Positions 20,496 through 33,190 of a DNA stretch of 64,000 nucleotides are shown here, one piece after another (position 1 is the stretch's first letter; each line of letters begins with the position of its first letter). A program made the translations under genes and the position numbers. The notes under the pieces are model-generated. The model saw nothing but the letters and a program-made list of their open reading frames with translations. It made no database searches and had not been told where the DNA came from. Source of the stretch: Methylophilaceae bacterium (lineage in GTDB: Bacteria > Pseudomonadota > Gammaproteobacteria > Burkholderiales > Methylophilaceae); assembly GCA_028355955.1 (NCBI GenBank), contig JAOMTQ010000004.1, positions 38,879 through 102,878 on the forward strand. Direction: 5' to 3'.

Positions 20496-21840
20496 CGATA
20501 GCCCTACAATTGCGGCAATATCAACAGCAAAGGGTGTCGGTGGTATTGGAGTAGTTCGAGTTTCTGGTAAACATGCGCTTAAAATTGCAAAAAATATATG
20601 TAATGTTGATCTATCTCCTCGGATAGTAGAATTCACCTCTTTTAAAGATAAAAAAAATGTTACTTTAGATCAGGGCATCGTTATATATTTCCCGTCTCCT
20701 GCTTCTTTCACAGGTGAAGATATTGTTGAGTTTCAAGGCCATGGTGGCGTTATGGTCCTAAATTTAATCTTAAATGCTTGTTTGTCTTTTGGAGCTACTT
20801 TGGCAGAACCTGGCGAATTTACAAAAAGAGCTTACTTAAACAATAAATTAGATCTCTCCCAAGCAGAGTCTGTTGCTGATCTTATTAATGCATCAACGGA
20901 AGCGGCAGCTAAAAGTGCTATAAATTCTTTGAGTGGAGTTTTTTCTAATAAAATCAATAACTTACTAAAAAATCTTACTGAACTGAGGATATTCGTTGAA
21001 GCTTGTTTAGATTTCCCAGAAGAAGACATTAACTTTATTGATAAAGGCAAGGTAGATAAAAAGTTGAGAAATTTAAACGAAGATGTGTGTGAAATTTTAA
21101 ACTCTGCTCGTCAAGGCCAATTGTTAAGAGATGGAGTAAAGGTAGCGTTAATAGGTCAACCTAATGTTGGCAAGTCAAGCTTAATGAATCAACTAGCAAA
21201 AGAAAGTAAGGCAATTGTGACAGAAATTCCAGGTACTACAAGAGATCCAATAAAGAGTGATATTAGTATTAAAGGTATTCCAATTCATTTAATTGATACT
21301 GCAGGCTTGCGCGAGACTGAAGATATCGTCGAAAAATTAGGGATTGAGAAAACTTGGGAATCAATAAAAGAAGCTGATATTACTTTAATACTTGTTGATG
21401 TTACTAATAAAGATGGAAGTTATGAAGAAAAAATTAAAAAAGAGCTACCTAAGGGTAATAAAATAATTATTATAAAAAATAAAATAGATTTATTAAAACA
21501 AAAGGCTAGGGTTGATGAGCAGGACAATGTGCCACAGATATTTATTTCAGCTATAAAGGGCGATGGCATTAAGTTAGTTGAAAAAGAAATTCTTAAAATT
21601 GTCCAAAGAGAAGAGCACTCAAGCAATAAAGAAGACTTATTTATGGCAAGAACAAGGCATGTAGAGGCTCTTGAAAATGTAAAACGTGCTTTAAAAAAAG
21701 CTATTTTAAACCTACAAGCACCGGAATTAGTAGCAGAAGAGTTAATGATTGCCCAAAAATTCCTCAGCAACATTACTGGAGAATTTTCATCTGATGATTT
21801 GTTAGGCCAAATTTTTGGACAATTTTGTATAGGTAAATAG
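20488..21840 (+). CDS. mnmE: tRNA modification GTPase MnmE
   Basis: With MnmG, installs the 5-carboxymethylaminomethyl group on wobble uridine of certain tRNAs. It has 450 residues. The N-terminal folate-binding domain has ISTAKGVGGIGVVRVSG, the inserted G domain has GQPNVGKSSLMNQL, DTAGLRET and NKID, and the C-terminal CIGK carries the catalytic cysteine. The start overlaps yidC by eight bases. A parS site begins on the last base of the stop codon. Confidence 0.97.
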   Translation: MLNDSPTIAAISTAKGVGGIGVVRVSGKHALKIAKNICNVDLSPRIVEFTSFKDKKNVTLDQGIVIYFPSPASFTGEDIVEFQGHGGVMVLNLILNACLSFGATLAEPGEFTKRAYLNNKLDLSQAESVADLINASTEAAAKSAINSLSGVFSNKINNLLKNLTELRIFVEACLDFPEEDINFIDKGKVDKKLRNLNEDVCEILNSARQGQLLRDGVKVALIGQPNVGKSSLMNQLAKESKAIVTEIPGTTRDPIKSDISIKGIPIHLIDTAGLRETEDIVEKLGIEKTWESIKEADITLILVDVTNKDGSYEEKIKKELPKGNKIIIIKNKIDLLKQKARVDEQDNVPQIFISAIKGDGIKLVEKEILKIVQREEHSSNKEDLFMARTRHVEALENVKRALKKAILNLQAPELVAEELMIAQKFLSNITGEFSSDDLLGQIFGQFCIGK

Positions 21841-21855
21841 GTTTCACGTGAAACA
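21840..21855 (+). promoter_or_regulatory. parS: parS site 1 (ParB binding)
   Basis: The 16-base GGTTTCACGTGAAACA matches the near-universal parS consensus TGTTTCACGTGAAACA at 15 positions; the central 14-base palindrome is perfect. The first base is the last base of the mnmE stop codon. ParB, encoded 3.4 kb downstream, should load here for chromosome segregation. Confidence 0.93.
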
Positions 21856-21876
21856 ATTTATTGAGGTAAAAATAAT

Positions 21877-21892
21877 GGTTTCACGTGAAACA
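21877..21892 (+). promoter_or_regulatory. parS: parS site 2 (ParB binding)
   Basis: Second copy of GGTTTCACGTGAAACA, identical over 16 bases and spaced 37 bases from the first, in the mnmE-mnmG gap. Two tandem parS sites beside parAB and about 3.8 kb from dnaA are typical for an origin-proximal centromere. Confidence 0.93.
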
Positions 21893-21957
21893 ACTACATA
21901 TCAATATCTAATTAAATCCAGTAAAATTAAAACTTAAGTAGATTAAATAAAATAATT

Positions 21958-23865
21958 ATGGATTTTCCTAAAGAGTTTGACGTTATTGTTATCGGAGGTG
22001 GGCATGCTGGTACTGAAGCATCGCTGGCTTCGGCACGTCTAGGTAAAAAAACTCTCCTGTTAACTCACAATATTGAAACGCTTGGTCAAATGTCATGCAA
22101 TCCTTCAATTGGAGGAATTGGTAAAGGACATTTAGTCAAAGAGATTGACGCAATGGGAGGTGTTATGGGTCGAGCAGCAGATTTTGCTGGGATTCAGTTT
22201 AGGACACTTAATTCAAGTAAGGGTCCAGCAGTAAGAGCAACAAGAGCTCAATCAGATCGTTTGCTATATAAATCTTACGTAAGAGAAAGTTTAGAAAATC
22301 AAAACAATTTATGGATATTTCAACAGTCAGTTGATGACGTAATTTTAAAAAATCAAGAAATAAAAGGCGTCGAAACTCAAATGGGTTTAAAGTTTTACGC
22401 TAAGAACGTAGTTTTGACTGCTGGTACTTTTTTGGGGGGTTTAATTCATGTGGGTTTAGAAAATTATAATGCTGGCAGAGCAGGTGACCCATCCTCAACA
22501 AAGTTAGCGGCAAAACTTAAAGAGCTAAAGCTTCCGGTAGGAAGGTTAAAAACTGGAACCCCACCGAGAATTGACGGTAAATCTATAGATAAATCAAAAA
22601 TGATAGAACAACCTGGGGACAGCCCCACACCTCATTTCTCTTTCATAACACCAAAAATTGAACATCCGGAACAAATTTCTTGTTGGATCACCCATACAAA
22701 CAACAAAACACACGATATTATTAAGAGTGGGATTGATAGATCTCCAATGTATACAGGGATTATTGAGGGGATAGGACCAAGATACTGCCCGTCGATAGAA
22801 GATAAAATTCATCGATTTGCGGATAAAGATTCTCATCAAATATTTATAGAGCCAGAAGGATTAACAACAAATGAAATATATCCTAATGGCATATCTACAA
22901 GCCTTCCTTTTGATGTTCAGCTAGATTTAGTAAGATCAATTAAAGGGTTAGAAAATGCACATATTTTAAGGCCAGGTTATGCTATTGAATATGATTACTA
23001 TGATCCACGTGCTCTAAAAATGAGCTTAGAGACAAAAGATATTAAAGGCTTATTTTTTGCTGGACAAATTAATGGGACTACAGGCTATGAAGAAGCAGCT
23101 GCTCAAGGACTTATTGCTGGTACGAATGCTGCTTTAAGGGCAAATGGCAAAGAAAACTGGACACCGTCAAGAGAAGAATCTTATATTGGAGTTATGATAG
23201 ATGACCTAATTACAAGGGGGGTTACAGAGCCTTATAGAATGTTTACAAGCAGGGCTGAATATCGTCTTTTATTGAGAGAAGATAACGCAGACCAAAGATT
23301 GACACAAAAAGCAAGAGAAGTTGGTTTGGTATGTGAAAATCAATGGCAAAACTTTTCTGAAAAACAAACTATTATTAACAATGAAGAAAAAAGATTAAAG
23401 CAGCTAGTTATAAAACCAGATGATTTAAAAAAAGATGATCAATTAAAAATACTCGGTCACCAACTCGAAAAAGACTATAAAGCATTTGATTTATTAAAAA
23501 GACCGAATTTAAATTACGATGATCTTATGAAATTAATCAATGAAAACAATGACATAAGGCGAGATGCAGCGGACCAGGTTGATATTTTGGCTAAATATTC
23601 TGGATATATTGTTAGACAAAAAGAGGAAATTAAAAGAATTAAAGGGCAACTCAGCTTGCTTATACCAGAGGATATCAAGTTTGATGAAATACATGGCATC
23701 AGCACTGAAGCAAAACAACTTTTAAATTTACACCGACCAGAATCAGTTGACCAAGCATCGAGGATATCTGGCATCACACCTTCAACAATATCGATTTTAT
23801 TAGTTTTTATTAAAAAAAATAGAGATAAATTGACAATTAAGAGGAAAGAAAAAATTGCTGAATGA
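21958..23865 (+). CDS. mnmG: tRNA uridine-5-carboxymethylaminomethyl modification enzyme MnmG
   Basis: FAD-dependent partner of MnmE, 635 residues. The dinucleotide-binding motif GGGHAGTEA is at 13-21, the conserved [19 protein letters not shown] follows, and later come [10 protein letters not shown] and [16 protein letters not shown]. It heads the mnmG-rsmG-parA-parB run. The C-terminal end overlaps rsmG by 11 bases. Confidence 0.97.
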   Translation: MDFPKEFDVIVIGGGHAGTEASLASARLGKKTLLLTHNIETLGQMSCNPSIGGIGKGHLVKEIDAMGGVMGRAADFAGIQFRTLNSSKGPAVRATRAQSDRLLYKSYVRESLENQNNLWIFQQSVDDVILKNQEIKGVETQMGLKFYAKNVVLTAGTFLGGLIHVGLENYNAGRAGDPSSTKLAAKLKELKLPVGRLKTGTPPRIDGKSIDKSKMIEQPGDSPTPHFSFITPKIEHPEQISCWITHTNNKTHDIIKSGIDRSPMYTGIIEGIGPRYCPSIEDKIHRFADKDSHQIFIEPEGLTTNEIYPNGISTSLPFDVQLDLVRSIKGLENAHILRPGYAIEYDYYDPRALKMSLETKDIKGLFFAGQINGTTGYEEAAAQGLIAGTNAALRANGKENWTPSREESYIGVMIDDLITRGVTEPYRMFTSRAEYRLLLREDNADQRLTQKAREVGLVCENQWQNFSEKQTIINNEEKRLKQLVIKPDDLKKDDQLKILGHQLEKDYKAFDLLKRPNLNYDDLMKLINENNDIRRDAADQVDILAKYSGYIVRQKEEIKRIKGQLSLLIPEDIKFDEIHGISTEAKQLLNLHRPESVDQASRISGITPSTISILLVFIKKNRDKLTIKRKEKIAE

Positions 23866-24472
23866 TAAAGCGAAATTAGAGAGTGGAATGCAAAATTTAG
23901 GCTTTGAAAATATACCTCAAATTATTAGTAAACTATTGATTTATAAGGATTTATTAATAAAATGGAACAAGTCCTTTAATTTAACTGCAGTTAAAAATAC
24001 AGATGTTGTGACACATCATTTCTTAGACTCTTTAGCGATTACCCCTTTTATAAAGTCTTCTTCATTGCTGGATGTTGGTACAGGTGCTGGATTACCCGGA
24101 ATTGTTATTGCTATTGTAAATCCTGATATCAAAGTAAGTTTGATAGATAAAGTTGGCAAAAAAATTGCTTTTATAAAAAGAGTAGTCCTCGAATTAGAGA
24201 TTAAAAATATTGAAACACACCATAACAGAGTGGAATTATTAATTTCTGAAGAAAAATATGATGGCATTATATCTAGAGCTTTTTCTAATATGGATGATTT
24301 TATTAAATCTACGAAACACCTTATAAAGCGCCAAGGAGTTTGGTATGGCATGAAAAGTAAGAAGTTTTTGAATGATGAGATGGTAAGTATTAATAAACCA
24401 TGGACCTTTGAAAAGCTTGATGTTCCATTTTTAGAGGCTGAAAGATATTTAGTTAAGGTATCTAATTCATGA
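23855..24472 (+). CDS. rsmG: 16S rRNA m7G527 methyltransferase RsmG
   Basis: Methylates G527 of 16S rRNA using S-adenosylmethionine. It has 205 residues. The SAM-binding motif [10 protein letters not shown] is at 73-82, and the preceding segment [12 protein letters not shown] is typical. The start is taken as TTG 23855, preceded by GAGGA nine bases upstream and inside the mnmG end; an internal ATG ten codons later is possible but less well placed. It overlaps parA by four bases (ATGA). Confidence 0.94.
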   Translation: MLNDKAKLESGMQNLGFENIPQIISKLLIYKDLLIKWNKSFNLTAVKNTDVVTHHFLDSLAITPFIKSSSLLDVGTGAGLPGIVIAIVNPDIKVSLIDKVGKKIAFIKRVVLELEIKNIETHHNRVELLISEEKYDGIISRAFSNMDDFIKSTKHLIKRQGVWYGMKSKKFLNDEMVSINKPWTFEKLDVPFLEAERYLVKVSNS

Positions 24473-25239
24473 AAATAATAGCAATTTCAAATCAAAAAGG
24501 TGGAGTAGGTAAAACTACGACAACAGTGAACCTAGCTGCATCCTTGGTTAGTATGAAGAAAAAAGTGTTGTTAATTGATTTGGATCCGCAGGGTAATGCA
24601 ACCTCAGGTGGAGGCATTAATAAAAGTCAGATTCAACATTCAATATACGACGTCTTGATAGGAGAAATTTTCTTAAAGGAAACAATTTTACATTCTAAAG
24701 AAAGTTTTTTTGATATTTCACCCGCTAATCAAGATTTAGCAGGCGCAGAAATAGATTTAGTAGGCATTGAAAACAGAGAATATATACTTAAAAATGCAAT
24801 CGGGGGATTAAAGCAAAATTATGATTACATATTGATTGATTGCCCACCAACATTAAATTTACTAACTGTTAACGCGTTAGTTGCAGCAACAGCTGTTCTG
24901 ATTCCTATGCAATGTGAATATTATGCACTAGAGGGGTTATCTGATTTGGTTGGCACAATTAAACGAGTAAAAAAGCAATTGAATCCTGCTATTCAAATCG
25001 AAGGTTTGCTAAGGACATTGTTCGATAAAAGAAATACACTTGCTCAACAAGTATCTGATGAGCTGTCTTCGCATTTTGGATCAAAGGTTTATAAAACTAT
25101 CATTCCAAGAAATGTTAGATTGGCAGAAGCGCCTAGCCATGGAAAAGCTGCTTTGTTCTATGACAAATCTTCTAAAGGCGCAAAGGCATATTTGGCTTTG
25201 GCTGAAGAAATATTAAAAGGAACACATAATGAAAAATAG
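24469..25239 (+). CDS. parA: Chromosome partitioning ATPase ParA
   Basis: Walker-type ATPase forming the DNA-bound gradient that moves ParB-parS complexes apart. It has 256 residues. The deviant Walker A KGGVGKTTT is at 10-18, and LLIDLDPQGNAT and DYILIDCPPTLNLLT follow. It lacks the long N-terminal DNA-binding extension of plasmid type Ia ParA, as expected for chromosomal Soj/ParA. Its ATG overlaps the rsmG stop, and its end overlaps parB by 11 bases. Confidence 0.96.
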   Translation: MKIIAISNQKGGVGKTTTTVNLAASLVSMKKKVLLIDLDPQGNATSGGGINKSQIQHSIYDVLIGEIFLKETILHSKESFFDISPANQDLAGAEIDLVGIENREYILKNAIGGLKQNYDYILIDCPPTLNLLTVNALVAATAVLIPMQCEYYALEGLSDLVGTIKRVKKQLNPAIQIEGLLRTLFDKRNTLAQQVSDELSSHFGSKVYKTIIPRNVRLAEAPSHGKAALFYDKSSKGAKAYLALAEEILKGTHNEK

Positions 25240-26071
25240 AGGGCTAGGTAGAGGTTTAGATGCATTATTAAGCAATGATCGGGATAATCAATCTAGTAAA
25301 AAAGAGATATCAAACTTAATGGTTCTAGATAAGCTGATACCTGGAAAATTTCAGCCGAGGAAAAATTTTAACCAAGACTCACTCAGAGATCTTGCTGAAT
25401 CAATAAAAGCACAAGGAATTATTCAACCAATTCTTGTGAGAATGATTTCAAATGATCAATATGAAATCATAGCGGGAGAGAGAAGATGGCAAGCCGCAAG
25501 AATTGCAAAACTTACAGAAGTGCCAGTCATAGTAAAAGATATATCTGATTCAGCTGCGTTGGCTATGGCTTTAATTGAAAATATTCAACGTGAAGATTTG
25601 AATATTATTGAGGAAGCAAGAGGCATAAAGCGTTTAATTGATGAATTTAATATTACTCATGAAGAAGCTGCTGAAGCAGTAGGGAAATCAAGAACCGTAG
25701 TATCAAATACTTTAAGATTATTAAACTTATGTGAACATGCACAAAATGCATTAGAGACAAAGAAAATAGAGATGGGGCATGCAAGAGCCATTCTTTCTTT
25801 AAGTCATATTGATCAAGCTATGATGTGTCAAAAAATTATTAATCGAAAATTAACAGTTAGAGAAGTTGAGAAAGAAGTTTCAGAGGGAACAACAAAGAAA
25901 ACTACATTAAAGTACAGAAAAGATGATGATATAAAGCTTTTGGAGAATGAACTTTCAGAGAAGTTGGGGATGACCGTTTCAATAAATCATAAACAATCAG
26001 GTAAGGGTTCAATAAATGTGAAGTATACAAACTTAGAAGAGTTAGAAAAAATTATTGCTAATTGGAAATAA
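25229..26071 (+). CDS. parB: Chromosome partitioning protein ParB
   Basis: CTP-dependent DNA clamp that loads at parS. It has 280 residues. The N-terminal ParA-contacting start is MKNRGLGRGLDALL. The ParB/Srx domain has GERRWQAARIA (the CTP-binding region), then a helix-turn-helix with VGKSRTVVSNTLRLLNL, and a C-terminal dimer domain. Its targets, two parS sites, lie at 21840-21892. Confidence 0.96.
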   Translation: MKNRGLGRGLDALLSNDRDNQSSKKEISNLMVLDKLIPGKFQPRKNFNQDSLRDLAESIKAQGIIQPILVRMISNDQYEIIAGERRWQAARIAKLTEVPVIVKDISDSAALAMALIENIQREDLNIIEEARGIKRLIDEFNITHEEAAEAVGKSRTVVSNTLRLLNLCEHAQNALETKKIEMGHARAILSLSHIDQAMMCQKIINRKLTVREVEKEVSEGTTKKTTLKYRKDDDIKLLENELSEKLGMTVSINHKQSGKGSINVKYTNLEELEKIIANWK

Positions 26072-26211
26072 TTCATCTGAAAACTTGACGAATAAGTAAA
26101 ATAAAGAGAAAATTGCGGGCTTTGGTATTTGAATAAATAAAGCAATTTAAATTAGGGGTTTCGTTTGTTTAGCTTTATTTAATTAAATCAATACACTTTA
26201 ATAACATTAAT
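26072..26211 (+). promoter_or_regulatory. atp operon leader region
   Basis: 140 AT-rich bases between parB and atpI, the likely site of the ATP synthase operon promoter. A TTGACG at about 26088 could be a -35 element, but no good -10 follows at the right distance. No terminator hairpin is evident behind parB. Confidence 0.3.
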
Positions 26212-26592
26212 ATGGCTTTGTTAAAAAGTATTCCACCAGAAGTAATTGATATGATGAAGAAGCTTCACATCATTGTTCTCGTGGTAGCTTTAATTGTGTT
26301 CTTTATAGCAGGTTTTACAGCGGCAATTTCTGTTGTATTGGGAGCAATGTGTGTAACTCTAGGCATAACATTTTCAGCCCCAATAGCTTATAAAGCTAAA
26401 GGCGATATAGCGGCATCAAAAATAGTTACAGATGCATTAAAAGGAGAACTAGTTAAAATTTTAACTATTATTGTTACTTTAGCAGGAATATTTATTTTTA
26501 TTACAGCAATAGTACCAATTTTTATAATATTAGGTTTGGCAATAGCTGCAATCTTTTCTGGTATAGCAATATCAAAAGTAGACATTAAATAA
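26212..26592 (+). CDS. atpI: ATP synthase subunit I
   Basis: 126-residue membrane protein with four predicted helices, at the head of the atp operon. It is thought to help assemble the c-ring. AtpI is poorly conserved, so the call relies mainly on size, hydrophobicity and position directly before atpB. A conserved-looking [20 protein letters not shown] loop separates the helix pairs. Confidence 0.8.
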   Translation: MALLKSIPPEVIDMMKKLHIIVLVVALIVFFIAGFTAAISVVLGAMCVTLGITFSAPIAYKAKGDIAASKIVTDALKGELVKILTIIVTLAGIFIFITAIVPIFIILGLAIAAIFSGIAISKVDIK

Positions 26593-26608
26593 GGGATTTA
26601 TAAAAAAA

Positions 26609-27415
26609 TTGGCAGATAGCGCATACAACACCCCAGCAGACTATATTGGTCATCACTTATCCAATAACACTTATGCATTAAGTGACCATGACCTAATGAT
26701 TCTTCATATTGATTCTGTGGTAATGGCAATTTTAATTGGCATTTTATCTATAGGTTTGATTTGGTTAGTTGCACGAAAGGCAACATCATCAGTGCCTACA
26801 AAAACACAAGCCTTTGTAGAGTTAATATTTAGCTTTATTGATAGCCAAGTTTCAGCAATTTTTCATGGCAATCGTCATACGTTTGTTGCTCCTGCAGCAC
26901 TCACTGTATTTTTATGGGTTTTAATGATGAATGCGATGGATTTCCTTCCTATAGATATAATGTCAAAATTTTATGGTTTTCTTGGATTGCATGAATGGAA
27001 ACATGTGCCAACATCAGATGTGAATACAACATTTGGTTTAGCTTTGGGGGTATGGTTTTTAATGATATTTTTTGGAATTAAAGCTAAAGGTTTAGGGGGG
27101 TGGCTCCATGAATTTTTTTGTGAGCCGTTCGGTTCTAAAATCTGGGTATGGCCAGCAAACTTTTTATTTAATTTGATTGAGTATGTTTCAAAACCACTTT
27201 CTCATTCACTTAGATTATTTGGTAACATGTATGCCGGCGAGGTGATATTTCTGCTTTTAGGATTATGGGCAGCTACAGGAGTCTCTGGAATATTTTTTAG
27301 TTCTATTCTAGGAGCGGGATGGGCAATATTTCATATTTTAATAGTAGTTTTACAGGCATATATTTTTATGATGCTAACAGTAGTTTATTTAGCAATGGCT
27401 CAAGAAGGACATTAA
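26609..27415 (+). CDS. atpB: ATP synthase Fo subunit a
   Basis: 268-residue membrane subunit forming the proton half-channels. The essential arginine lies in [18 protein letters not shown]. The start is TTG at 26609, giving [17 protein letters not shown]; the typical bacterial N-terminus follows directly, and no ATG is available nearby. It is the second gene of the complete atpIBEFHAGDC operon. Confidence 0.96.
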   Translation: MADSAYNTPADYIGHHLSNNTYALSDHDLMILHIDSVVMAILIGILSIGLIWLVARKATSSVPTKTQAFVELIFSFIDSQVSAIFHGNRHTFVAPAALTVFLWVLMMNAMDFLPIDIMSKFYGFLGLHEWKHVPTSDVNTTFGLALGVWFLMIFFGIKAKGLGGWLHEFFCEPFGSKIWVWPANFLFNLIEYVSKPLSHSLRLFGNMYAGEVIFLLLGLWAATGVSGIFFSSILGAGWAIFHILIVVLQAYIFMMLTVVYLAMAQEGH

Positions 27416-27440
27416 TTTTTTTTAACTTTAAAGGAAGTAA

Positions 27441-27716
<276 letters not shown>

Positions 27717-27758
27717 TATCAACTTAATATTTAGAAATTTTAATCAGACGAGGAAAAG

Positions 27759-28229
27759 ATGAATCTTAATTTTACATTAATTGCTCAAGCAATAGCCTTT
27801 GCAATTTTAATTTGGTTCACAATTAAATTTGTTTGGCCTCCGCTACTTAATGCAATTGAAAAAAGACAAAAGGAAATTGCTGATGGTTTAGCTGCCGCAC
27901 AAGAAGGAAAGCTTTCTTTAGAGGTTGCAGCAAAAAAAAATGCCGAAAGTCTCAATGAAGTTAAGCAAAAAGGAGCGGAGATTGTAAGCCAAGCAGAAAA
28001 AAGAGCTTCAGAAATTGTTGAGTCAGCAAAAAAAGTTGCAAAAGAAGAGGGAGACAGAATTATAACAAGTGCTAAATCTGAAATTGATCAAGAAATTAAT
28101 AGGGCCAAAGAAGATCTTAGGACACAAGTATCTACTTTAGCAATTGCGGGTGCTGAGAAAATTTTAAGTAAAGAAATTGATAAAAAAGCACATGCAGATA
28201 TGTTATCTAAACTAGCAAAGGAACTATAA
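27759..28229 (+). CDS. atpF: ATP synthase Fo subunit b
   Basis: 156 residues with one N-terminal membrane helix (about 5-25) and a long charged, alanine-rich coiled coil forming the peripheral stalk. Begins [20 protein letters not shown], typical of proteobacterial subunit b. It ends six bases before atpH. Confidence 0.96.
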   Translation: MNLNFTLIAQAIAFAILIWFTIKFVWPPLLNAIEKRQKEIADGLAAAQEGKLSLEVAAKKNAESLNEVKQKGAEIVSQAEKRASEIVESAKKVAKEEGDRIITSAKSEIDQEINRAKEDLRTQVSTLAIAGAEKILSKEIDKKAHADMLSKLAKEL

Positions 28230-28235
28230 GCTACT

Positions 28236-28772
28236 ATGGCTGAAATTTCAACAATCGCTAGGCCGTATGCAACTGCCATATTTAATTTAGGCAAAGAGAA
28301 TAAAAGTTTGTCTAATTGGTCGAATATGCTGAGCTTGCTTAGTAATGTAGTTTCAGATGATCAAATAAAAGATTTCATAGCAGATTCAAAAGTTTTAGAT
28401 TCTGATAGAGAAAAAGTCATTCTAAAAATATGTAAAGATAAGATTGATAAAAGTGTTGAAAACCTTATTAAATTACTAATTGAAAATAAACGTTTATTAG
28501 TTTTACCAGAAATTGCATCATTTTTTGAAGAGCTCAAAGATGCAGATGAAGGCGTTGTTGAAGCACACATAATAATGGCTGAAGAGCCAAGTAAAAAAAC
28601 AGTTGAAGATTTAATTAAAAGTTTAGAAAAAAGGTTTAATAAAAAAATTGAAGGAAAGGTAGAAATAAATAAGAGTATTATTGGCGGCACTAAGATTATA
28701 GTTGGTGATACCGTCATTGATGCATCAGTTCGTGGACAATTAGATAATTTAGCTTATACATTAAAAGCTTAA
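28236..28772 (+). CDS. atpH: ATP synthase F1 subunit delta
   Basis: 178-residue stalk protein linking subunit b to the F1 head. The N-terminal [14 protein letters not shown] and the C-terminal block [21 protein letters not shown] are diagnostic. Correct position between atpF and atpA. Confidence 0.96.
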   Translation: MAEISTIARPYATAIFNLGKENKSLSNWSNMLSLLSNVVSDDQIKDFIADSKVLDSDREKVILKICKDKIDKSVENLIKLLIENKRLLVLPEIASFFEELKDADEGVVEAHIIMAEEPSKKTVEDLIKSLEKRFNKKIEGKVEINKSIIGGTKIIVGDTVIDASVRGQLDNLAYTLKA

Positions 28773-28788
28773 AATTAGGAGATATTTA

Positions 28789-30330
28789 ATGCAGTTATCA
28801 ACATCAGAAATAAGTGAACTAATTAAAAACAGAATAAAAGATTTCTCTACGAGTTCTGAAGCCAGAACACAGGGAACTGTTGTTTCAGTAACAGATGGTA
28901 TTGTTCGGATACATGGACTTTCGAATGTAATGTCAGGAGAAATGATAGAATTTCCCGGCAATACATTTGGGCTAGCTTTGAACTTAGAAAGAGACTCGGT
29001 CGGTGCAGTTGTTTTGGGTGATTATGAACATATTACTGAAGGAGATATCTGTAAATGTACAGGTAAAATTCTTGAAGTGCCGGTAGGCCCAGAGCTTTTA
29101 GGGCGCGTTGTTGATGCACTTGGGGTTCCAATTGATGGCAAGGGGCCGATAAAAACTAAATTTTCTGATAAATTAGAAAAAGTTGCTCCTGGTGTTATTG
29201 ATAGACAATCAGTTTCTCAACCTGTTCAGACAGGTCTTAAATCTGTTGATTCAATGGTACCAATTGGTAGGGGTCAAAGAGAGCTAATTATTGGAGACAG
29301 ACAGACAGGTAAAACTGCTGTGGCAGTTGATGCAATAATTAACCAAAAGGGCCAGGATATGAAGTGTGTCTATGTGGCTATTGGGCAAAAAGCTTCAACG
29401 ATTATGAATGTAGTTAAAAAGTTAGAAGAAAATGGTGCAATGGAATATACAACAGTTGTGAGTGCATCTGCATCTGATTCTGCAGCTCTTCAATTCTTAG
29501 CGCCTTATGCGGGTTGTACAATGGGCGAGTTTTATAGAGATCGTGGAGAAGATGCTTTAATTGTTTATGACGACCTTACAAAACAAGCAATTGCTTATCG
29601 TCAAATTTCGTTATTACTTCGACGTCCTCCAGGAAGAGAGGCTTATCCTGGCGATGTTTTTTATATTCATTCTAGATTATTAGAAAGAGCTGCTCGAGTA
29701 AATGCTGAATATGTAAATAAATTTACAAAAGGAAAGGTTAAGGATAAAACAGGATCATTAACCGCTCTACCTGTCATTGAAACTGCGGCAGGTGACGTAT
29801 CAGCTTTTGTTCCAACCAATGTAATTTCTATTACAGACGGTCAAATTTTCTTAGAAAGTGATTTATTTAATGCAGGGATACGACCAGCAATTAATGCTGG
29901 TATTTCAGTATCTAGAGTTGGGGGCGCAGCACAAACTAAAGTAATTAAAAAACTTGGTGGCGGCGTGCGATTAGCCTTAGCTCAATATAGAGAATTAGCT
30001 GCATTTGCTCAATTTGCGTCAGACCTTGACGAAGCGACAAGAAAACAATTAGATAGAGGGCGAATGTTTACAGAGCTTATGAAACAAGCACAATACGCGC
30101 CTTTATCTGTATCTAATATGGCTATAACTTTATTGGCTGCTAATAATGGATATCTTGATGATGTGCCCACTGAAAAAGTTTTATCATTTGAAAGTGCTTT
30201 ACATGGTTTCATGTCCTCTAAATATAAAAAGGTTATGGATGACATTGAGACCACATTATCATTGAGTGAAGATAGTGAGAAGAAATCAATAAAAGCAATC
30301 GAAGATTTTAAAGCGACAAATACTTATTAA
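28789..30330 (+). CDS. atpA: ATP synthase F1 subunit alpha
   Basis: 513 residues, family length. The P-loop is [15 protein letters not shown], and the arginine-finger region around [19 protein letters not shown] is intact. It forms the non-catalytic nucleotide sites of the F1 hexamer. Preceded by a good GGAG-type RBS 16 bases after atpH. Confidence 0.98.
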   Translation: MQLSTSEISELIKNRIKDFSTSSEARTQGTVVSVTDGIVRIHGLSNVMSGEMIEFPGNTFGLALNLERDSVGAVVLGDYEHITEGDICKCTGKILEVPVGPELLGRVVDALGVPIDGKGPIKTKFSDKLEKVAPGVIDRQSVSQPVQTGLKSVDSMVPIGRGQRELIIGDRQTGKTAVAVDAIINQKGQDMKCVYVAIGQKASTIMNVVKKLEENGAMEYTTVVSASASDSAALQFLAPYAGCTMGEFYRDRGEDALIVYDDLTKQAIAYRQISLLLRRPPGREAYPGDVFYIHSRLLERAARVNAEYVNKFTKGKVKDKTGSLTALPVIETAAGDVSAFVPTNVISITDGQIFLESDLFNAGIRPAINAGISVSRVGGAAQTKVIKKLGGGVRLALAQYRELAAFAQFASDLDEATRKQLDRGRMFTELMKQAQYAPLSVSNMAITLLAANNGYLDDVPTEKVLSFESALHGFMSSKYKKVMDDIETTLSLSEDSEKKSIKAIEDFKATNTY

Positions 30331-30345
30331 TAAATAGGATTTTAA

Positions 30346-31212
30346 ATGGCAGGAAGTAAGGAAATACGGACAAAGATTAAAAGTGTAGAAAATACACGGA
30401 AAATCACTAAAGCTATGGAGATGGTAGCCGCTTCTAAAATGCGTAAAGCGCAAGATAGAATGACTGCAGCTAGACCCTATGCGGAAAAAATTAGGTCTGT
30501 TGCTGCACACTTATCTCATGCACAGTCAGAATATAAACATCCTTTTATTATCGAGAGAGAAAATATTAAGAACATAGGACTTATCGTAGTTACTTCTGAT
30601 AAGGGACTTTGCGGAGGTCTAAATACGAATGTATTAAGGTCTTCAATCTCTCAAATTAAAGATTGGGAAAAACAAGGAAAGAAAGTACAGGTTTCTGCAA
30701 TTGGCTCAAAAGCAATTAGTTTTATGGGGCGCGTGGGTGCAAATATAAAATCTCAAGTTTCTGGGATGGGAGATACCCCACACATGGAAGACTTACTGGG
30801 GGCAATTAAGGTAATGTTAGATGGATATGTATCTGGAGAGATAGATCAGCTGCATATTTGTTATACAAAATTTATTAATACTATGAAGCAAGAACCTAAT
30901 ATGGAACAATTGCTTCCACTTTCAGGTGATAAAAGTGAAACCCCAGATAGCACATGGGACTATATTTATGAGCCTGATGCGACTTTAGTAATAGATGCAT
31001 TGTTATCAAGATATATTGAAACACTCATTTATCACGGCGTTGCGGAAAATATGGCTTCAGAACAATCATCTAGAATGGTTGCAATGAAAGCAGCATCTGA
31101 CAATGCAGGCAATGTTATTGATGAATTAACATTAGTTTACAACAAGGCAAGGCAAGCAGCGATTACCAAGGAAATTTCAGAGATTGTTGGTGGTGCAGCT
31201 GCAGTATCTTAA
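30346..31212 (+). CDS. atpG: ATP synthase F1 subunit gamma
   Basis: 288-residue central stalk. N-terminal [20 protein letters not shown] and AASKMRKAQ, the middle [12 protein letters not shown], and C-terminal [19 protein letters not shown] are all present. Rotation of this subunit couples the c-ring to catalysis. Confidence 0.97.
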   Translation: MAGSKEIRTKIKSVENTRKITKAMEMVAASKMRKAQDRMTAARPYAEKIRSVAAHLSHAQSEYKHPFIIERENIKNIGLIVVTSDKGLCGGLNTNVLRSSISQIKDWEKQGKKVQVSAIGSKAISFMGRVGANIKSQVSGMGDTPHMEDLLGAIKVMLDGYVSGEIDQLHICYTKFINTMKQEPNMEQLLPLSGDKSETPDSTWDYIYEPDATLVIDALLSRYIETLIYHGVAENMASEQSSRMVAMKAASDNAGNVIDELTLVYNKARQAAITKEISEIVGGAAAVS

Positions 31213-31256
31213 AATTTTTAATAAACTTTAAAACAAATAAAGTAAGGATAAAATAA

Positions 31257-32684
<1,428 letters not shown>

Positions 32685-32696
32685 ATAAAGGACCAA

Positions 32697-33116
32697 ATGG
32701 CAAATACAATTCAAATTGATGTTGTTAGCGCGGAAGAATCTATTCTTTCTGAAGAAGCTGAATTTGTAGTCGCTCCGGCAAAAATGGGCGAAGTAGGAAT
32801 ATACCCTAATCATGCTTCAATGATTACCTTGTTGAAAGCAGGTTCGGTTCGTATTAAAAAAATTAATAAATCAGATGAAGACTTGATTTATATTTCAGGC
32901 GGAATTTTAGAAGTACAACCAGGTAAGATAACTATCTTGTCAGATACAGCTATTCGTGGAAAAGACTTAGACGAGACTAAAGCCAAGGCAGCAAAGAAAG
33001 CGGCCGAAGAATCATTAAGTAAAAAAGGTAGCGACATTGATTTTGCTTTAGCTGAAGCAGAATTAGCTGAAGCAGTTGCCCAAATTCAAGCGATTGCTAA
33101 GCTTAGAAAAAAATAA
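32697..33116 (+). CDS. atpC: ATP synthase F1 subunit epsilon
   Basis: 139 residues, the last gene of the operon. The N-terminal beta-sandwich has [19 protein letters not shown] and [14 protein letters not shown], and the C-terminal helical hairpin can inhibit the enzyme. A terminator follows. Confidence 0.96.
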   Translation: MANTIQIDVVSAEESILSEEAEFVVAPAKMGEVGIYPNHASMITLLKAGSVRIKKINKSDEDLIYISGGILEVQPGKITILSDTAIRGKDLDETKAKAAKKAAEESLSKKGSDIDFALAEAELAEAVAQIQAIAKLRKK

Positions 33117-33134
33117 TGATTAAATTGTAAAATC

Positions 33135-33162
33135 AAAAAAGCAGCTATAGGCTGTTTTTTTT
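33135..33162 (+). terminator. Rho-independent terminator of the atp operon
   Basis: CAGC / GCTG stem with a short TATAG loop, extended by an A-run on the left and an eight-T run on the right, with one bulged G. It begins 18 bases after the atpC stop and precedes glmU. Confidence 0.7.
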
Positions 33163-33190
33163 GTTTATACTCTTTAAAAAAGGATAATAA

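Noticed and set aside
26212..26592. Possible independent membrane protein instead of AtpI
   Set aside because: Weakly conserved, but length, four helices and position directly before atpB fit AtpI best.
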